Of a DNA stretch of 64,000 nt, positions 17,052 through 26,893 are shown in pieces. Where the stretch lies: positions 1 to 64,000 of the forward strand of contig JANWVM010000004.1 of assembly GCA_025056115.1 (NCBI GenBank). Direction: 5' to 3'. This DNA comes from Gloeomargarita sp. SKYG116 (lineage in GTDB: Bacteria > Cyanobacteriota > Cyanobacteriia > Gloeomargaritales > Gloeomargaritaceae). Under the pieces are notes generated by a model. That model did no database searches. It saw only the letters and a list, made by a program, of their open reading frames with translations, and was not told where the DNA came from. Position numbers and translations under genes: made by a program. Within the stretch, counting starts at the first letter, position 1. Every line of letters begins with the position of its first letter.

Positions 17052-19370
17052 ATGGACGACTTTCTCCTGGCAGGTCTGAATACGGCGCAACGACGGGCGG
17101 TTCAACATTTTTGCGGTCCACTACTGGTTGTGGCAGGTGCTGGTTCTGGCAAGACCCGTACCTTGACCTACCGCATTGCCTACCTATTGGAACATTATCG
17201 CGTTGACCCAGAGAACATCCTGGCAGTGACCTTTACCAATAAGGCAGCTAGGGAAATTAAAACGCGGATTGAAGATTTGCTAGCGCGACGCTTGGCGCAA
17301 CAGGCGGGTGAGGATTTTTCCCGATTATCGGCTGCACGTCAAAACCAATGGCGCTCCCAAGTTTATCAACAGTTCACCCGTTATTTGTGGATGGGAACGT
17401 TTCATGGCTTATGTGCCCGCATCCTACGCTATGACATTGAAAAGTACCAAGATGAGCAAGGGCGAAAATGGACAAAAAATTTTACGATTCTGGATGAAAG
17501 CGATGCTCAAACCCTGATCAAAAAAATTGTTACTGAAGAAATGAATTTAGATGAAAGAAAGTTTGAGCCACGCCAGGTACGCTACACCATTAGCCGCATC
17601 AAAAACCAGGGCAAAACGCCGAGTCAATACGAGCGAGAAGAACCCAATTATCGAGGGCGTGTAATCGCAGAAGTTTACAGTCGTTACCAGCAAGAGTTGG
17701 CTAAAAATAACAGCTTAGACTTTGATGATTTACTCCTAGTGCCTGTGCGTTTATTCCGTCAAAATGAACAGGTGCTGGCCTACTGGCATCAGAAATTTCG
17801 CCACATTGCCGTTGATGAATACCAAGATACCAATCACACTCAGTACGAATTCATCCGGTTACTAGTAACTCAGGGTGCTGATATTCAGGATGTGGTGTGG
17901 GACAATCGCTCCATTTTTGTAGTGGGGGATGCCGACCAGTCCATCTATCGTTTCCGGGGCGCTGATTTTACTATCTTGATGAATTTCCAAAATGACTTTG
18001 GCGACCGCCTGCCCGATGACGACACCCGCACCATGGTGAAGCTGGAAGAAAACTATCGCTCGGTAGCCAACATTTTGGAGGCAGCCAATCACCTGATTCA
18101 ACACAACCAAGAACGCATTGACAAGGTACTCCGGCCTACCCGTGAAGCGGGTCATAAAATTTACACCTTTGAGGCCACGGATGAGCGGGATGAAGCCGAT
18201 TACGTTCTGCGGCAGTTGCGACGTTTACGCCAGCAGCATCCTGAGTACACCTGGCAGAGTTTTGCCATTTTGTATCGCACCAACGCCCAATCGCGCGTCC
18301 TGGAAGAAGTGCTGGTTCAGGGGAATATCCCTTACCGGGTGGTGGGAGGTATGCGTTTCTATGACCGCAAGGAAATCAAGGACGCCTTGGCCTATTTGCG
18401 CTTGTTAGTCAACCCTGCTGACGACATCAGTTTGTTGCGGATTATCAACACACCGAAACGGGGTTTGGGTAAGGCCACGTTAGACCAAATAACGCAGTTA
18501 GCTGCTGAGCAAAACTGTCCACTTTGGCAGGTGATAACGGCTGTTGAGCAACTGACGTTTTGTAAAGGCCGCGCCCTCAAAGGCATTCAGGAGTTTGTGC
18601 AACTGATCGAGCGGTGGCAACAAGAACTGGACCAGAAAACGGCGCCGGAGATTATCCAGGGCATTTTGGCTGAGTCGGGCTACCGGCGGGAGTTGGAACT
18701 GGAAGGAACGGATGAAGCGCTCGAACGGTTGCAGAATTTGCAGGAGCTGGTCAATGCGGCGATTCAATACGGGGAAGAAAATGAGGACACGTCGCTAGCA
18801 GGTTTCCTGGCAAATGCGTCCCTGGCATCCGATGTGGACGACTTGCAAGAGGGAGTGGACCGGGTCACGCTGATGACGCTGCATGCGTCCAAGGGGTTGG
18901 AATTTCCGGTCGTGTTTCTGGTGGGATTGGAGCAGGGTTTATTCCCGAATTTCCGGTCGCTGCATGACCCAGTGGCGCTGGAAGAGGAACGTCGCCTGTG
19001 TTACGTGGGCATGACGCGGGCCAAGGAACGGCTGTTTCTCACCCATGCCACATCCCGGCGGCTCTACGGCAACCAGCGGGAACCGGCCATCGCCTCCATG
19101 TTTTTGCAGGAGATACCCCCGCACGTGGTGGAGATGGACCGAGGCCGGTTTGGGCTACCCGCGCCAAACCCCACATCTAAACCCAGAAGCAAAAACACCC
19201 ACCGCTGGCAAGTTGGGGACCGCTGCCTGCACCAGACCATTGGTGTGGGGAAAGTCGTGGCGGTTTCAGACGACGCCAAGCGCCCTTTCCTGTTTGTCCG
19301 GTTCGAAAACCGGTTCACGCTCCACCTGATTGACCCCCGCAGGGAGAAACTGATTCCCCTGGAGGACTAG
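17052..19370 (+). CDS. pcrA: UvrD/PcrA-type 3'-5' DNA helicase
   Basis: This 772-aa superfamily 1 helicase acts in repair and in clearing replication forks. It shows the Q motif LNTAQRRAV, Walker A AGAGSGKT, TFTNKAAREI (Ia), DEYQDTN (II), GDADQSIYRFRGA (III), YRTNAQSRVLEE (IV), TLHASKGLEFPVVF (V) and CYVGMTRAKERL (VI). A C-terminal PcrA-type Tudor-like domain (VGDRCLHQTIGVGKVVAV) follows. ATG 17052 is chosen because MDDFLLAGLNTAQ is the normal N-terminus; the frame extends to 16974 inside the divergent permease. The 3' end overlaps convergent prk by 4 nt. Confidence 0.95.
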   Translation: MDDFLLAGLNTAQRRAVQHFCGPLLVVAGAGSGKTRTLTYRIAYLLEHYRVDPENILAVTFTNKAAREIKTRIEDLLARRLAQQAGEDFSRLSAARQNQWRSQVYQQFTRYLWMGTFHGLCARILRYDIEKYQDEQGRKWTKNFTILDESDAQTLIKKIVTEEMNLDERKFEPRQVRYTISRIKNQGKTPSQYEREEPNYRGRVIAEVYSRYQQELAKNNSLDFDDLLLVPVRLFRQNEQVLAYWHQKFRHIAVDEYQDTNHTQYEFIRLLVTQGADIQDVVWDNRSIFVVGDADQSIYRFRGADFTILMNFQNDFGDRLPDDDTRTMVKLEENYRSVANILEAANHLIQHNQERIDKVLRPTREAGHKIYTFEATDERDEADYVLRQLRRLRQQHPEYTWQSFAILYRTNAQSRVLEEVLVQGNIPYRVVGGMRFYDRKEIKDALAYLRLLVNPADDISLLRIINTPKRGLGKATLDQITQLAAEQNCPLWQVITAVEQLTFCKGRALKGIQEFVQLIERWQQELDQKTAPEIIQGILAESGYRRELELEGTDEALERLQNLQELVNAAIQYGEENEDTSLAGFLANASLASDVDDLQEGVDRVTLMTLHASKGLEFPVVFLVGLEQGLFPNFRSLHDPVALEEERRLCYVGMTRAKERLFLTHATSRRLYGNQREPAIASMFLQEIPPHVVEMDRGRFGLPAPNPTSKPRSKNTHRWQVGDRCLHQTIGVGKVVAVSDDAKRPFLFVRFENRFTLHLIDPRREKLIPLED

Positions 19371-20371
19371 ACCGCCGCTGGCAAGGGACTGTGCTGAGAG
19401 CGAATGTACTGGTACATCGCCCGCATCTTCAGCCCCACCAGCACTTGGAACAAACCCGTGCCGTTGTTCGAGCCAGGGTATTCGGGATGCTTGCGCAGGA
19501 GTTCGGTAAGTTCGCCGTAGTGCTGGGTGGACGTGTTGCTGAGGTGTTGTTCGATGTAAATCAGTTCTTCCAACTTGTCAAATTGCCCGTCCACCTCTAG
19601 CACCGACACCGGATGGCCGTAGTACTCGTCAGGGCCGTAAAACAGGCGAATCCCTGGATAAGAGCAGGTCAGCTTGCGACCACAGGGAATCCAGGTGATG
19701 GTCGAGCCTTCGTCGAACAGATAGACGGGACTGAACCCAGGCCGACCTTCTTTCTGTATCATCCGCACCCGCAGAATTTTGCGTTCCGTATCGTTAGGAA
19801 TCAATTGGGTCGGGAGAATTTGAATCACCACATCGGCGTATTGTTTTTGGGGGTCAATGTAGGCCATAAAGTCGGGACGACGGGCTTCAATGGAACGAAT
19901 AACATCCTCGTAGGTATGCCCCCGCTCAGCCATGTCCCGCTGGATTTTCCAAGCGATTTTTACCGCGTCGTCCAAGTCAAGATAAACGCCAAAATCCACG
20001 AGGTTCCGTACCCGTTCATCGTAGAAAGGATGCAACCCCTCAATCACGACAATGGGACGGGGATAAACGGTTTCCGGCGGGTCAATCGTACCGGTCTCGT
20101 GGTTGTAGATGGGCTTTTCGATAGGTTTGCCCTCTTTGAGCGCCTTGATCTGCTCGTACATCAAGTCAAAGTTGTTCGCTTTCGGGTTGAGGGCCGTCAC
20201 GCCCGCAATCTTGCGCTGCTTGCGGTCCATGCTGTGATAGTCATCCAGACAGATGACAGTCATCAAGTCGGCCCCGAACAAATCCGTCAGACGACGCAAG
20301 AAGGTGGATTTCCCACAACCGGAGTCTCCTGCCACCCCAATGACGACAATCGGCTCTGAACGATTGGACAT
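19367..20371 (-). CDS. prk: Phosphoribulokinase
   Basis: PRK phosphorylates ribulose 5-phosphate to ribulose 1,5-bisphosphate in the Calvin cycle. This 334-aa protein has the P-loop GDSGCGKST, with Cys19 inside it and Cys41 in VICLDDYHS. These form the pair oxidised when thioredoxin and CP12 switch the enzyme off. A second Cys pair lies in WIPCGRKLTCSYPG. VVIEGLHPFYDERVR and the conserved C-terminal segment NNGTGLFQVLVGLKMR are also present. It is transcribed alone from a good σ70-type promoter at 20401-20429. The 3' end overlaps pcrA by 4 nt. Confidence 0.97.
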   Translation of the reverse strand: MSNRSEPIVVIGVAGDSGCGKSTFLRRLTDLFGADLMTVICLDDYHSMDRKQRKIAGVTALNPKANNFDLMYEQIKALKEGKPIEKPIYNHETGTIDPPETVYPRPIVVIEGLHPFYDERVRNLVDFGVYLDLDDAVKIAWKIQRDMAERGHTYEDVIRSIEARRPDFMAYIDPQKQYADVVIQILPTQLIPNDTERKILRVRMIQKEGRPGFSPVYLFDEGSTITWIPCGRKLTCSYPGIRLFYGPDEYYGHPVSVLEVDGQFDKLEELIYIEQHLSNTSTQHYGELTELLRKHPEYPGSNNGTGLFQVLVGLKMRAMYQYIRSQHSPLPAAV

Positions 20372-20636
20372 AATTTGTCGTGAAAATTACTGATGCGACG
20401 ATTGTAACAGAAGGTGCAACCGCTCACAACACCGAATTTTCCCGTCGGGGATCAGCGGTTCCATTTTCCGAAGGGGATGCTATAGTTTATAAATGCAGTC
20501 TCCGTGCTTGGTGCAAAAAAATGCCGATGGCATGTCGGTTAGCAGGGCTGTGGTACCTAGAAACCAAGTTGGAGAAGCGGCGGGAATCGGACCCCGGCCT
20601 GTTTTGGCATGACCGTTGTGAAGCGCCTAGTCCCCG
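20372..20636 (+). promoter_or_regulatory. 265-nt leader upstream of the DHS-like gene
   Basis: The spacer is shared by the prk promoter (minus strand) and the leader of the DHS-like gene. On the plus strand TATAGT at about 20481 followed by TATAAAT is a strong -10 candidate, so an untranslated leader of 150 nt or more is possible. Short inverted repeats (TGCC/GGCA near 20522-20532 and GGG/CCC near 20582-20594) could form hairpins. A small open frame (20380-20640) shows no recognisable protein and I do not call it a gene. I cannot match the leader to a known riboswitch. Confidence 0.35.
20401..20429 (-). promoter_or_regulatory. Predicted σ70-type promoter of prk
   Basis: On the minus strand TTGTGA (20424-20429) and TACAAT (20401-20406) are separated by exactly 17 nt. 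Transcription would begin around 20394, leaving a 5' leader of about 25 nt before ATG 20371. No clear Shine-Dalgarno is present in that leader. Confidence 0.6.
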
Positions 20637-21746
20637 ATGACCTTCCCCGTGGAAGGTGAAGCGATTGTCGTTGCACCGGAAATTTTTGCTTTGGGACTAG
20701 GAGGCAAAGAAATGGAACGTCGTGAATTGTTGCAGAAGACAGTTGAGGCGATTGACATTAAACAATTTGACGTGGTGGGCCTGGTCGAGGCAATGGCGCA
20801 GATGGCGTTTCAGGCGCGCAACCTGGGACGGGCTGCCCAAATTTACGACCGGATGATCCAGGACCCGGACTGCACCATCATCCTGTGTTTGGCGGGGTCG
20901 CTGTTTAGTGCCGGACTCAAGCAGGTAGTGGTGGATTTGATCACTCACAACATGGTGGATGTGATAGTTTCCACCGGCGCCAACATCGTGGATCAGGATT
21001 TCTTTGAAGCGCTGGGGTTCCGGCATTATGTGGGCGACCCGCTGGCGGATGATGAACTGCTGCGCCAGCACCAGATTGACCGCATCTACGACACCTACAT
21101 TGATGAGCGGGAGTTGCGGGTGTGCGACCACGTGATCGCTGAAATTGCCGATGGCCTGGAGCCGCGCCCCTACTCGTCGCGGGAATTTATTGAGCAGATG
21201 GGGTTGTACCTAGAACGGCGGGGGGTGACCGAACCATCAGTGGTGCTGGCGGCCTATCGGCACCAGGTGCCCATCTTTGTGCCGGCGTTTAGCGACTGCT
21301 CGGCGGGGTTTGGCCTGGTCTATCACCAGTGGTACTCCCCCGACCGGCACGTGACGATTGACTCGGTGCGGGATTTCCGGGAACTCACCCAGTGCAAACT
21401 GGCCAGCCCAGCGACGGGTTTGGTGATGATTGGGGGCGGCGTGCCCAAAAACTTTGCCCAGGATACGGTGGTGGCGGCGGAACTGCTGGGGTTTGAAACG
21501 GCGATGCACCGCTATGCCATCCAGATTACGGTGGCGGATGAGCGGGATGGGGCGCTGTCGGGTTCCACGCTGCGGGAAGCCCATTCCTGGGGCAAGGTGG
21601 ATATGAGCACCGAGCAGATGGTGTTTGCGGAAGCAACGCTGGCGTTCCCGTTGCTGGCGGGCTATGTCTATGGCAAGGGTCACTGGCGCCACCGGCAACC
21701 CCGCAAACTCGCCCAGTTGTTCCAGCGGCAATTGGCGGTTGTCTAG
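20637..21746 (+). CDS. Deoxyhypusine-synthase-like enzyme (probable homospermidine synthase)
   Basis: This 369-aa NAD-dependent aminobutyl transferase belongs to the DHS family. Characteristic parts are CLAGSLFSAGLKQVVVDLITHNMVDVIVSTGAN, the VFVPAFSDCSAGFGL-like segment and SWGKVD, which holds the active-site lysine. Bacteria lack eIF5A, and bacterial DHS homologues studied so far make homospermidine, so a polyamine role is likely. The start is uncertain. ATG 20637 has no Shine-Dalgarno, whereas ATG 20712 has AGGAGG 7 nt upstream and would give 344 aa. A 265-nt spacer with a promoter-like -10 precedes the gene. Confidence 0.85.
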   Translation: MTFPVEGEAIVVAPEIFALGLGGKEMERRELLQKTVEAIDIKQFDVVGLVEAMAQMAFQARNLGRAAQIYDRMIQDPDCTIILCLAGSLFSAGLKQVVVDLITHNMVDVIVSTGANIVDQDFFEALGFRHYVGDPLADDELLRQHQIDRIYDTYIDERELRVCDHVIAEIADGLEPRPYSSREFIEQMGLYLERRGVTEPSVVLAAYRHQVPIFVPAFSDCSAGFGLVYHQWYSPDRHVTIDSVRDFRELTQCKLASPATGLVMIGGGVPKNFAQDTVVAAELLGFETAMHRYAIQITVADERDGALSGSTLREAHSWGKVDMSTEQMVFAEATLAFPLLAGYVYGKGHWRHRQPRKLAQLFQRQLAVV

Positions 21747-21748
21747 GG

Positions 21749-22921
21749 CTAAATCCAACTGGGCAACCAAAAGCGCCAGCGCCAGGCAGTGGGGGTCAAG
21801 GGCAACCCCAGGTACACGGGCAACCAAAAAGCGAGGGCGATAGCTGGTAAAGCGAGCAAGGCCCCCGTGACTCGCTGGTAACCTCGTTGCCAAAGGGTGA
21901 CCAGCCCCCACGCCAGCACCACACACCCAAACACCAGCGCCGGCAGGTAGTGATAGAGAAAAACGCACCGCCGGATGAGCGCCCAGGGCAGCCACTGGAG
22001 CAGGTAGTTCCCTAGGGCAAATTGCAGCGTCCAGGGGCAATCCCGCCGCCGGAGCTGGGGCAGGGAAAAAAGCACCGCTGCCAAAACCAGCCACCAGAGC
22101 ACGGGGTTGCCCATTGCCTGGACATGGGTGACCCAGCCGTCGTGGCTCTGGTAGTAGTAACTCAGCGGGCGCAGCATCAAAGGCCACGACCACCACGCTG
22201 AACAGTAGGGATGCACGTCTGGCCCGGAGCCAATGCGGGTATGGGCGCTGAGCATGTCGCGATGTAGGGCCAGCAAATCTCGCTCTGGATTTTGCCGCAG
22301 GTGGGGCCACCAAGTGAGCAGATACGTTGCCAGGGGAAGCAGGAACAGCCCTAGCACCAGGGGAACCCAACGCCAGCGCAATTTCATGGCAGCTAGGAGA
22401 CCCCCAAACCAGTAGGCTAAGCCATTCCATTTCACTGCGGCACTCGCGCCCAGAAACACCCCCGCCCAGACCTGCCGGCGCAACACCAGCCATTGCCCCA
22501 ATAGCCCCAGCGCCATCAAATGCACATTGATCAGGGCGTAGCGGGATTCCACCAACAACAGTCCATCCGTTGCCACCAGATAACCGGCGACCAACGCCAA
22601 CCAGCGGTGTCGGCTCAGCTCGTAGGCCAGCAATCCGGTGAGCAAAGGAATCGCAGAACCCACCAGGGCATTCATCCAGCGATACCCCCAGGCGTGAAAG
22701 CCCCCCCCGGCGATATAAATCCCCAGCGCAATCAGGTATTTCCCCAGTGGCGGGTGCCCGTCGAAAAAGGGAATGTTCTGCAAATAGTTGTGGGCGAACT
22801 TAGCAAAATAGACTTCATCAAAGACAAACTCGTCGAAGCGTCCCAAGCCCCAAAACCGCAATCCTAAACTCATGCCCCAGATGGCACCCCACAGGGACCA
22901 GTAACCCCAGCGTTTACCCAT
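21749..22921 (-). CDS. PMT-family (GT39) dolichyl/polyprenyl-phosphate-mannose mannosyltransferase-like protein
   Basis: This 390-aa polytopic membrane glycosyltransferase has about ten hydrophobic segments. The N-terminal periplasmic loop holds the Asp-Glu pair of the GT-C fold ([14 protein letters not shown]) and [14 protein letters not shown], both characteristic of the PMT family. It probably transfers a sugar from a lipid-linked donor to a protein or glycan on the periplasmic side; the substrate is unknown. The start overlaps the end of lysS by 8 nt, so it is the last gene of DUF3110-lysS-PMT. Confidence 0.88.
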   Translation of the reverse strand: MGKRWGYWSLWGAIWGMSLGLRFWGLGRFDEFVFDEVYFAKFAHNYLQNIPFFDGHPPLGKYLIALGIYIAGGGFHAWGYRWMNALVGSAIPLLTGLLAYELSRHRWLALVAGYLVATDGLLLVESRYALINVHLMALGLLGQWLVLRRQVWAGVFLGASAAVKWNGLAYWFGGLLAAMKLRWRWVPLVLGLFLLPLATYLLTWWPHLRQNPERDLLALHRDMLSAHTRIGSGPDVHPYCSAWWSWPLMLRPLSYYYQSHDGWVTHVQAMGNPVLWWLVLAAVLFSLPQLRRRDCPWTLQFALGNYLLQWLPWALIRRCVFLYHYLPALVFGCVVLAWGLVTLWQRGYQRVTGALLALPAIALAFWLPVYLGLPLTPTAWRWRFWLPSWI

Positions 22922-24416
22922 GCTCCGGCTTGAGCAGCGGGAAGGGAATCACCTCGCGAATACTAGCCGCATCCGTCACCAGCATCACCCAGCGGTCAAT
23001 GCCCAGGCCCATGCCCCCCGTTGGCGGCATCCCATACTCCAGCGCGGTCAAGAAATCTTCATCGACCCCGTGCGCTTCCAGGTCGCCAGCAGCTCTACGG
23101 GCAGCCTGCTGTTCAAAACGCTCGCGCTGGTCAATGGGGTCAGTCAATTCTGAAAAGCTATTGGCCAACTCTCGTCCCGCAATGAACAACTCAAAGCGCT
23201 CGACCAATCCCGGTTGGGTGCGGTGTTTTTTCGCCAGGGGAGAAACCTCCACCGGAAAATCCAGCACAAACGTGGGCTGCACCAAATCCACCTCGCAAAA
23301 CTCTTCAAACAAGGCATTCAACAAGCGCCCCAAACTGTCATGTTCATCGGCGTTGATTAACCCACATTGCTGCGCCGCTTTTTGCCCCTGCTCTAGCGTG
23401 TCAAACTTGTAGAAATCCCAGCCCGTTTTGTCTCGCACTAAATCCACCATCGTCACCCGGCGCCAGGGCGGCGTCAAATCAATCGCTTGCCCTTGGTAGG
23501 TCAACTGCAACGTGCCCAGCAATTCCTGCGTGACCGTCGTGATCAAATCTTCAGTTAATTGCATCATGTCGGTGTAGTCGGCGTAGGCTTGATAGACCTC
23601 GATGGACGTGAATTCGGGGTTATGGCGTGTGGACACTCCTTCATTGCGAAAAATGCGCCCCAGTTCGTACACCTTTTCAAATCCCCCCACCACCAGCCGT
23701 TTCAGGTGCAACTCCGTGGCAATGCGCAGATACAGGTCCATATCCAGCGCGTTGTGATGGGTGATGAACGGGCGGGCTTCAGCACCACCGGCCTGGGGTT
23801 GCAACACGGGCGTTTCCATTTCCAAAAAACCCCGTTCATCCAAGTACCGGCGCGTCAATTGCACCAATTTCGCTCGCTTGCGGAAAATGTCACGAACGTC
23901 GGGATTGACAATCAAATCCACGTAGCGCTGGCGATAGCGTTTTTCCACATCCGTCAACCCATGCCACTTATCCGGCAACGGCAACAGGGATTTGGTGAGC
24001 AGTTCATAGCGCTGGACATAGACCGATAACTCGCCTTTTTCCGTGCGTTTGATTGTGCCTTCTGCGCCGAGAAAATCCCCCACATCGGTCCATTGCTTGA
24101 GTTGCTCAAACGCCGCCTCTCCCATGCCGGCTTGGATGCGCTGTTTTTCCAAATACAACTGAATCGTGCCGTGTTCATCCCGCAGGGTAAAAAAGGCAAG
24201 TTTCCCAAACACCCGTCGCGCCATGATCCGACCAGCCACACGAACGGTCGTTGCTACTTCTCCCCCGGGCGCTAGGTCGTGGTATTGCTTTTGCAGTTCG
24301 ACTGTGTGGTGGGTGCGCTCGTAGCGATAAGGATAGGGATTAACACCGGCCTGTCGCCATTGGTGAGCTTTTTCCAGGCGTTGCTGGCGCAGTTCCTCCC
24401 CCGGGCGATGGGTCAT
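22914..24416 (-). CDS. lysS: Lysyl-tRNA synthetase (class II)
   Basis: This 500-aa class II aminoacyl-tRNA synthetase charges tRNA-Lys. It has an N-terminal OB-fold anticodon-binding domain (about 55-150, [26 protein letters not shown]). The catalytic core has motif 1 ([16 protein letters not shown]), motif 2 ([14 protein letters not shown]) and motif 3 ([10 protein letters not shown], usually GxGIDRL). The length is normal. The ATG lies 3 nt after the DUF3110 stop, and its own end overlaps the mannosyltransferase start by 8 nt, implying one transcript. Confidence 0.97.
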   Translation of the reverse strand: MTHRPGEELRQQRLEKAHQWRQAGVNPYPYRYERTHHTVELQKQYHDLAPGGEVATTVRVAGRIMARRVFGKLAFFTLRDEHGTIQLYLEKQRIQAGMGEAAFEQLKQWTDVGDFLGAEGTIKRTEKGELSVYVQRYELLTKSLLPLPDKWHGLTDVEKRYRQRYVDLIVNPDVRDIFRKRAKLVQLTRRYLDERGFLEMETPVLQPQAGGAEARPFITHHNALDMDLYLRIATELHLKRLVVGGFEKVYELGRIFRNEGVSTRHNPEFTSIEVYQAYADYTDMMQLTEDLITTVTQELLGTLQLTYQGQAIDLTPPWRRVTMVDLVRDKTGWDFYKFDTLEQGQKAAQQCGLINADEHDSLGRLLNALFEEFCEVDLVQPTFVLDFPVEVSPLAKKHRTQPGLVERFELFIAGRELANSFSELTDPIDQRERFEQQAARRAAGDLEAHGVDEDFLTALEYGMPPTGGMGLGIDRWVMLVTDAASIREVIPFPLLKPEHG

Positions 24417-24419
24417 GGT

Positions 24420-24764
24420 CTACAGCAAACGCTCTAGGCGGCGGCGAATTTCGTCCAACCCATCGTCAGCAGGCGTGGGTTGCCAATCCGTGCGCTCGAC
24501 ATTCTGTTCTGGGGGCAGCAGCAACGTTCCGGCTGGCACCAGCTGATAGTGAAACCCGTGTTCTTCGCAAAACTGGCGAATTTCTTCAGGGTCAATCGCT
24601 TCGACCGTCGGTACCGGAAAATCCTGGGCTTCCAAATAGTCGGCAAACCGCAGGGCGTCGTCCCGGTCTTCAAACATCAAAATCGTGTCTTCGCCTTGCA
24701 ATTTCAGGCTGTGAATCCCCTCGTTGTCTGTACCCGGATTGTAGATTAGGACGTACACCTGCAT
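24420..24764 (-). CDS. DUF3110 protein
   Basis: This small acidic soluble protein of 114 aa starts MQVYVLIYNPGTDNEGIHSL and continues with VLMFEDRDDALRFADYLEAQDFPVPTVEAI-like sequence. That pattern is typical of DUF3110, a cyanobacterial and plant family without an assigned function. I chose the Met at 24764; an upstream in-frame Met at 24791 would add nine residues that do not match the family pattern. It is the first gene of the DUF3110-lysS-PMT run and ends 3 nt before lysS. Confidence 0.85.
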   Translation of the reverse strand: MQVYVLIYNPGTDNEGIHSLKLQGEDTILMFEDRDDALRFADYLEAQDFPVPTVEAIDPEEIRQFCEEHGFHYQLVPAGTLLLPPEQNVERTDWQPTPADDGLDEIRRRLERLL

Positions 24765-24833
24765 CGTTGCTGACCACCCCGCTATCTCCACAATGCACTT
24801 ATTGTAAACAAAAAACTAAACGGGGCATGACTC

Positions 24834-26000
24834 CTACGCTCGCCAGAACTCGACCAAGCGGGGCATCACCTGCTCAGCCGCCACCACCACACTGTAGTGA
24901 CCGGTGCCGTGACAGGTCAAGGTTTGCGCCTGGGGAAACAGCGCCTTCAAGGCGGCCTGCTCAGCGGGGGTAAAGGTGGTGTCGTTATCCGCCTCGACGA
25001 GCAAAACCGGGCGCTTGGGGTCGTTGAGGTCTTGGCTCCGCAACCGGTAACGCTGGAAAAAGTCCGCCACCACCCGGCAGTTGAGATGGATGAATTCCGT
25101 CTTGCCCGTGCCTTGCAACACTTCCCGGAAGTAGGCTCGCCAAAATTCCTGGTTTGGTATGGCGGTCAAGTGTTTCCGGGCAATTCGCTCGTAAATCTGG
25201 TTAGCCATCTCAGCCGCTGACATCCCTTGTAGTTGCCGTTCCGCTTGCCGCGCTTGCTTCACTCGTTCCTGTCCCGGCGCGCCTACACCCGTATGGGAAA
25301 GCACCAGCTTATCCACCAGCACTGGATATTGCTGCAGGAACGCCAGCGCGATCAGGCCCCCCAGCGAATGCCCCACCAGATGCACCCGCCTGAGTTGCTC
25401 CTGTCTCAGTAGCTGGCGCAGTCCCTCCACCAGTTGTTCCACTCGCGTCGCCGCTGGATAGGTGGGCGCTAGAACCCGAAAATCCCCTTGCCAGGCGTGC
25501 AGATAGGCAAACCACATCTCACCCCAATGCACGGTTCCAGGGAGAAACAGGATGGCCTGAGCACCTGCCCCTCCCACCCAGTAGCGCCACGTCAAGCCAG
25601 CAACTGACACGGTGCGACGCGCAAAATTCTGCCGCACTTGGGCCAACAACTCGGCCAACGTCCGGTCGGGCAGCGATAAGTGCTGGTAAGGTGGGGTTAA
25701 CGCTGGCGCTGGGCAGGGGGGAACCGTCAACAGGGGCTTAGCGCTGGTATCGGCATCGGCTGGCGAGTCTTCCCGACACAGGGTCAACATCCCCTCCTCC
25801 TCCACCAAAATGCAAAACCGCCCATCAGCCTGATACTGTTCTGCCAGGGCCACCGCTTCATCCCGCAAATGACCGCTAAAGGATTGTCCCTTGCGCAACC
25901 GGTGATGTTGAAACGTGAAATATACGCCTTGATGATAGGGAATCCCTTGCACCTCCAGTTCACTGACGTGGATCACCAGAACTGGGGAAGTAGTGGTCAT
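24834..26000 (-). CDS. α/β-hydrolase with an extra N-terminal domain
   Basis: This 388-aa protein has two parts. Residues 1-80 (VLVIHVSELEVQGIPYHQGVYFTF...CILVEEEGMLTLCRE) form a small β-rich domain I do not recognise, joined by a Pro/Ala linker (about 80-105). Residues 130-388 are an α/β-hydrolase with nucleophile Ser212 in GHSLGG, an acid in EADNDTTF and the catalytic His in HGTGHYSV. It could be an esterase, lipase or peptidase-like enzyme; the substrate is unknown. Its ATG overlaps the stop of the PP2C gene (ATGA, 25997-26000), tying it to a signalling operon. Confidence 0.85.
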   Translation of the reverse strand: MTTTSPVLVIHVSELEVQGIPYHQGVYFTFQHHRLRKGQSFSGHLRDEAVALAEQYQADGRFCILVEEEGMLTLCREDSPADADTSAKPLLTVPPCPAPALTPPYQHLSLPDRTLAELLAQVRQNFARRTVSVAGLTWRYWVGGAGAQAILFLPGTVHWGEMWFAYLHAWQGDFRVLAPTYPAATRVEQLVEGLRQLLRQEQLRRVHLVGHSLGGLIALAFLQQYPVLVDKLVLSHTGVGAPGQERVKQARQAERQLQGMSAAEMANQIYERIARKHLTAIPNQEFWRAYFREVLQGTGKTEFIHLNCRVVADFFQRYRLRSQDLNDPKRPVLLVEADNDTTFTPAEQAALKALFPQAQTLTCHGTGHYSVVVAAEQVMPRLVEFWRA

Positions 26001-26890
26001 CCTTTCCCTGCTGACGCCGGCGGTTGTACTTGCATCTTAACCAGAACAACAGTGATGTTGTCGTGGCCGTTGAGTTCGTTGGCGAGGTCGATCAATTGGC
26101 GCGTGGCCGCCTGCAGGTGAATCAATCCCGCCTGGGGTAATAACAGCGGCTTGAGATACTGCTGCCAGTGGTTCTCCACCAGCCCGTTATCCGATAACCC
26201 GTCCGAACACAGCAGCAACACCGTGTCCTCGGTAATGGTGAAGTAGTCCACGTCCACCTCGAGGGTCTGTTCATGACGGGGACCCAGCGCTTGGGTCAAC
26301 TGGTAGGCATCGGGACGGCTATAGGCAATCGCCGGGTCCGTGCCCCGTTGAATCTCCCACTGCCCCACCTCGTGGTCGAGGGTAAGCTGCTTTAAGCCTT
26401 CCGACTGGGTAATTCGGTAGGCCCGGCTGTCCCCTACATGGGTCACCGCCACTTGGTTATCCTGTACCAGTACTGCCACCAGCGTCGTCCCCATCCGGCC
26501 CTTACCCCGGCGGTACTCTTCCTCATTGCGCAGGTAAATCGCTTGGTTGGCGACCCCAACGCCCGCGTGAATTACATCCGGCCCTGGCAATTCGCCTTCT
26601 GTCCAGTGCTCTAGCAGGTACGTGGCCAGCTTGTGAGTGGCTAACTGGCTCGCCTCATCCCCGCCCGCATGACCCCCCATGCCATCGCAAAGAATATACA
26701 GCCCTTTGCCCTGCACCACTTCCCCTTGGGGACTGAGCCGGCGCTGGATTACCGTATGGGCATAGAAATAATCCTGGTTGTACTCCCGCTGACAGCCGAC
26801 ATCCGTAAGTCCCGCAACCTCCAAATTCACCAATCGGGGCGGCGCTTGCGTGGTTAGCAGATCATTCGACATGGGTGGGGCGGTTTCCAT
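25997..26890 (-). CDS. PP2C-type serine/threonine protein phosphatase
   Basis: This 297-aa PPM-family metal-dependent phosphatase shows its motifs in order: GLTDVGCQREYNQDYF, LYILCDGMGGHAGGDEAS with the metal-binding Asp-Gly pair, GMGTTLVAVL-like sequence (RMGTTLVAVLV), VTHVGDSRAYRI, LLCSDGLSDNG and LNGHDNITVVLV with the C-terminal metal Asp. It would dephosphorylate Ser/Thr on partner proteins. It starts 3 nt after the FHA gene and its stop overlaps the hydrolase start. An FHA partner next door suggests phospho-dependent signalling; no Ser/Thr kinase is in the window. Met7 at 26872 is an alternative start. Confidence 0.93.
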   Translation of the reverse strand: METAPPMSNDLLTTQAPPRLVNLEVAGLTDVGCQREYNQDYFYAHTVIQRRLSPQGEVVQGKGLYILCDGMGGHAGGDEASQLATHKLATYLLEHWTEGELPGPDVIHAGVGVANQAIYLRNEEEYRRGKGRMGTTLVAVLVQDNQVAVTHVGDSRAYRITQSEGLKQLTLDHEVGQWEIQRGTDPAIAYSRPDAYQLTQALGPRHEQTLEVDVDYFTITEDTVLLLCSDGLSDNGLVENHWQQYLKPLLLPQAGLIHLQAATRQLIDLANELNGHDNITVVLVKMQVQPPASAGKG

Positions 26891-26893
26891 ACC

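Noticed and set aside
20380-20640. Open frame of 86 codons upstream of the DHS-like gene
   Set aside because: The translation has no recognisable domain or biased composition, no ribosome-binding site, and overlaps the prk promoter. It is better read as leader DNA.
21237-22493. 418-codon open frame on the minus strand spanning the DHS-like and mannosyltransferase genes
   Set aside because: It runs antisense to the DHS-like gene and out of frame through the mannosyltransferase gene. The translation is Ala-, Pro- and Arg-rich without motifs, a GC-driven shadow.
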